DNA from: Vibrio anguillarum
Lineage (GTDB): Bacteria; Pseudomonadota; Gammaproteobacteria; Enterobacterales; Vibrionaceae
Length of the DNA stretch: 64,000 nt
Direction of reading: 5' to 3'
NCBI RefSeq assembly: GCF_001989995.2
Contig: NZ_JAHGUP010000008.1
Coordinates: 51,664 to 115,663 of the forward strand
Positions 61,787 to 64,000 of this stretch are shown here, in pieces (within the stretch, counting starts at the first letter, position 1; each line of letters begins with the position of its first letter). Position numbers and translations under genes: made by a program. The notes beneath the pieces are model-generated. The model made no database searches. It was not told where the DNA came from and saw only the letters and a program-made list of their open reading frames with translations.

Positions 61787-63676
61787 ATGAATAAAAAACA
61801 GCTTGCTGCAGCCAATCTCGACTTCGATGTGTCATCAATCAAAGGGACGGATGGAAAATTAATCCCAAACTTAGGATGCGCGATAGAAATTGAGCAATGG
61901 TTGAAAAAACTGTCTCTCGCATGCGGGAGAAGGCACTCTAACAGAGCCTTGCCTTATTTAGAGAAAGCGATAGATGTTATCTATTCTGAGGTTGAGGCGG
62001 AATTGTATCGCCAATCAGGAAACAACACTAGCGCCTACGAAGCTAGCGCAGTGACTAAGCATCCTGTATGGCAGTTTTTTGTAGAACGAGTGACGAAAAA
62101 GTTTGGCAGTGTCGTTAAGGTGATTCAACCACACCGCTCACCAACGGAATCTGTCCGTTCGAAATTGATTAACCGTACTTTCTTCCAGATGCTGCATAAC
62201 AAGCATGAAGTTTTGAAGCGTTCTCATAGCAGTATCTTAGCATCCGGTGAGCTTGGCCAAGCCAAGGTGGAAATTCTGGATGCGCAAGTTAATGCTTTAC
62301 GAGATGCCTACTTTAATCATGCCAAATGTAATGCTGAACTTTGGCCTGCTATTAATGCTCTGTTCCAAAAAGGAAATACCCGCTCTGTTGAGGGCAAAGT
62401 AAACCTTGAAGACGGTTCAGTGACATTTGAAGCCTCACAAGCACTATTTGCCGAAGCAAAAGTCGAGTTTGAAAAAACTTGGGACTTCGGGAAAATGAAA
62501 AACCAAATCAAAGCATCCGCTGAAATTGGGGCCCGTGAGAGCAGCAAATTTAGTGCTAGTGCTAAGATCAATAAAGGCGCATTGGATGGCATTGGGCATA
62601 GCCGAGAGCTTTTTAGTGGAAACAAGGAGAAAAGTGTTAAATCTGAATTTGAGGTTAATAAGGTAACAGGAAATGCAACTTATAGCATTGATGATTCTGT
62701 AGTAACAACTCAAATTATACCGGGTATCGATTTAGAAATTGATGCGATGCTCGCTGCCGAAATGGGAATGAAGTTAACAGTTTCCCATGAACTTTCTGTG
62801 GCTGACTTTATGGCACTAAAGAGCGAGGGAGAACTGTTTGTTGGTGCGACAGCAAAAGTTCAGTTCACAGGTGCAATAAACAGTGCCAGCATGTTTTCTG
62901 AAAATGAAGTCATTAAAACCAAAATTGGTGCAAGTGCCTTTGTTGGTGCTAAGGCGAGTGGAACAAGCACCTTTACCTTGAAAGCTCGCGGCATGAGTAT
63001 GTTGTCTGGTTGTGTGACTGGTTCTGCATCGGTTGGTTTAGGCGCATCTGCTGCTTTGGAAGCCATTGTTAAAGGTTCTGGAGACTTCACATTTAAAGCG
63101 GGTGCAGGTGCAACGATGGGGGTAGGGACCGGCGTAGAGTTTGGAACTATGGTTAACCCGATGTTACTCAAAGTGCTCCTGTGGGATTCATTTGGTAAGC
63201 ACCTGCGTTCAAAGCAGACAAAACGCAAAACGGGAATTAAATACAACAGAAACGTTAACCAAGTGGCAGTGAGCCGTTGTGAAGAAAGTATCATGTCTTC
63301 GTTGAACATGATTGAAGCGGACTACCGAGTCTTAGCGGAAGAGCTCTGGCGTATTCCAACCTTCACAAACATGTCTACTAAGGACGAAGTCACTACGATG
63401 CATGACCGTATCGCGAGCCCTGATAGAAATGTTATGGATAAGTACCTAGAAACGCTTGGTGTCACTGATGCTATCAATATGAGTCCTGAGGATATCACTC
63501 AAGCGGCCGTGGATATGGATAATCAAGCACGCTTCAATCAATCGCAAAACATGCTTATGAAGCAAGCGAAGAAAGCGGCTTCGAAGAGGGGAGCTAAGTC
63601 ACTCTCTGGTGGGCTGGCTTTAGCGGGAATGAATGTTATGAACCCAGCAATGGGGTTACTAGCGGTCAAACCTTAA
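61787..63676 (+). CDS. 629-residue T6SS-linked protein of unknown function
   Basis: 629 residues, no signal peptide. About 1-190 is helical. About 190-450 is a run of beta-type segments full of Ala, Gly, Ser and Lys (FSASAKINKGA, GELFVGATAKVQF, KIGASAFVGAKASGTSTF, GAGATMGVGTGVEFG) with repeated S/GA-x-GA patterns. About 470-600 is helical again, and the last 30 residues are hydrophobic. I know no domain. It ends the T6SS operon behind the kinase and could be an effector, a structural accessory or a stress-related protein; none is shown. Confidence 0.75.
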   Translation: MNKKQLAAANLDFDVSSIKGTDGKLIPNLGCAIEIEQWLKKLSLACGRRHSNRALPYLEKAIDVIYSEVEAELYRQSGNNTSAYEASAVTKHPVWQFFVERVTKKFGSVVKVIQPHRSPTESVRSKLINRTFFQMLHNKHEVLKRSHSSILASGELGQAKVEILDAQVNALRDAYFNHAKCNAELWPAINALFQKGNTRSVEGKVNLEDGSVTFEASQALFAEAKVEFEKTWDFGKMKNQIKASAEIGARESSKFSASAKINKGALDGIGHSRELFSGNKEKSVKSEFEVNKVTGNATYSIDDSVVTTQIIPGIDLEIDAMLAAEMGMKLTVSHELSVADFMALKSEGELFVGATAKVQFTGAINSASMFSENEVIKTKIGASAFVGAKASGTSTFTLKARGMSMLSGCVTGSASVGLGASAALEAIVKGSGDFTFKAGAGATMGVGTGVEFGTMVNPMLLKVLLWDSFGKHLRSKQTKRKTGIKYNRNVNQVAVSRCEESIMSSLNMIEADYRVLAEELWRIPTFTNMSTKDEVTTMHDRIASPDRNVMDKYLETLGVTDAINMSPEDITQAAVDMDNQARFNQSQNMLMKQAKKAASKRGAKSLSGGLALAGMNVMNPAMGLLAVKP

Positions 63677-63683
63677 TCAATAA

Positions 63684-63710
63684 AAATGGCGAGATGTCTC
63701 GCCATTTGTT
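63684..63710 (+). terminator. terminator at the end of the T6SS operon
   Basis: AAATGGCGAGA (63684-63694) and TCTCGCCATTT (63697-63707) form an 11-bp stem with a 2-base loop, followed by a weak GTTG. The A-rich left flank is compatible with bidirectional use. Confidence 0.75.
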
Positions 63711-64000
63711 GATGCTGCTATGAAGAATAGTTAAATTTAGTTTTGACATTTATTTCGATTTATCAAATAGATACTGAATAATTCTCTATTGAGGTGTCAG
63801 GGTGGTACTCATGCCATGATAGGTGAACCAAAAAAAGCATGGTCAAAAGGTTTTATATTGTAAGTAACGGTTCTGTTTGGGTGATAAGTACTAAAAGTGT
63901 TATATACCCGTGATCATTGAAGATGCTTGATTTCTCATAAAATCAGGATCATGCTACGCACCATGAAAATAATACTGACTCTGTAGTGGCATAGTGAATT
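63711..64000. other. right-edge intergenic region
   Basis: 290 bases of AT-rich sequence with no ORF, repeat or motif that I can support. The bases to the right edge could be promoter for a gene outside the window. Confidence 0.4.

Noticed and set aside
62860..63309. 149-residue minus-strand frame inside the 629-residue gene
   Set aside because: Antisense shadow caused by the Ala/Gly-rich repeats; a possible immunity gene was considered, but there is no ribosome site and no independent support.

Overview
The window looks like a stretch of the larger chromosome of a Vibrio. The housekeeping proteins (BtuC/BtuD, MetA, RlmF, PilF/PilW, CheV) read as Vibrio-type. The block TolC–HlyD–ABC-2, sensor kinase/response regulator, periplasmic binding protein, CheV resembles what I remember around VC1602–VC1609 of V. 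cholerae; this is memory, not a search. I do not commit to a species.

Layout. 1–10.4 kb is ordinary chromosomal backbone: btuCD, a MazG-like pyrophosphohydrolase, a DUF1415 protein, a YnfM-like MFS exporter with a divergent LysR regulator, a small glutaredoxin-like protein, a YgjP-like metalloprotein coupled to rlmF, a PilF/PilW lipoprotein, metA and a small P-loop kinase. The strip just after btuD is unusual. It carries two NtrC-like palindromes, a well-spaced sigma-54 promoter and a strong terminator but no ORF, which together look like a nitrogen-regulated small RNA gene. 10.4–15.1 kb is a four-gene minus-strand export operon (TolC, HlyD, two ABC-2 permeases) without an ATPase. 15.2–21.1 kb is a signalling block: a CRP-like site, a DcuS/CitA-type kinase and its regulator, a lone binding protein, CheV and a second binding-protein-like gene. 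21.4–27.5 kb is one very large lipoprotein with two complete glycoside hydrolase 13 domains (amylopullulanase). A DUF2726/zinc-ribbon protein, a diguanylate cyclase and two tRNA-Val(GAC) genes follow.

30.0–33.6 kb is a decayed integrative element directly downstream of the tRNAs. It has short GGGCACC/GGTGCCC repeats, a small Xre regulator, an excisionase, a tyrosine integrase, a frameshifted phage-type winged-helix protein, a piece of a group II intron maturase and a piece of an insertion sequence.

33.7–63.7 kb is a complete type VI secretion system (T6SS). vgrG, a DUF6931-like gene and PAAR run on the minus strand. tssA, hcp, tssB, tssC, a second tssC-like gene, tssE, tssF, tssG and clpV run on the plus strand. 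Next comes a four-gene insert (ATP-grasp ligase, MFS protein with a doubled periplasmic sensor, TrpX-like binding protein, amino-acid-type binding protein), then the FHA protein, tssJ, tssK, tssL, tssM, a minimal Ser/Thr kinase and a 629-residue protein of unknown function. The content resembles the V. parahaemolyticus T6SS2 type as I remember it. FHA plus kinase suggests threonine-phosphorylation control of firing. Hairpins after hcp and after tssC probably help set the excess of tube and sheath proteins. No T6SS transcriptional activator and no obvious effector/immunity pair lies in the window, so the 629-residue protein and the four-gene insert are the most interesting unknowns.
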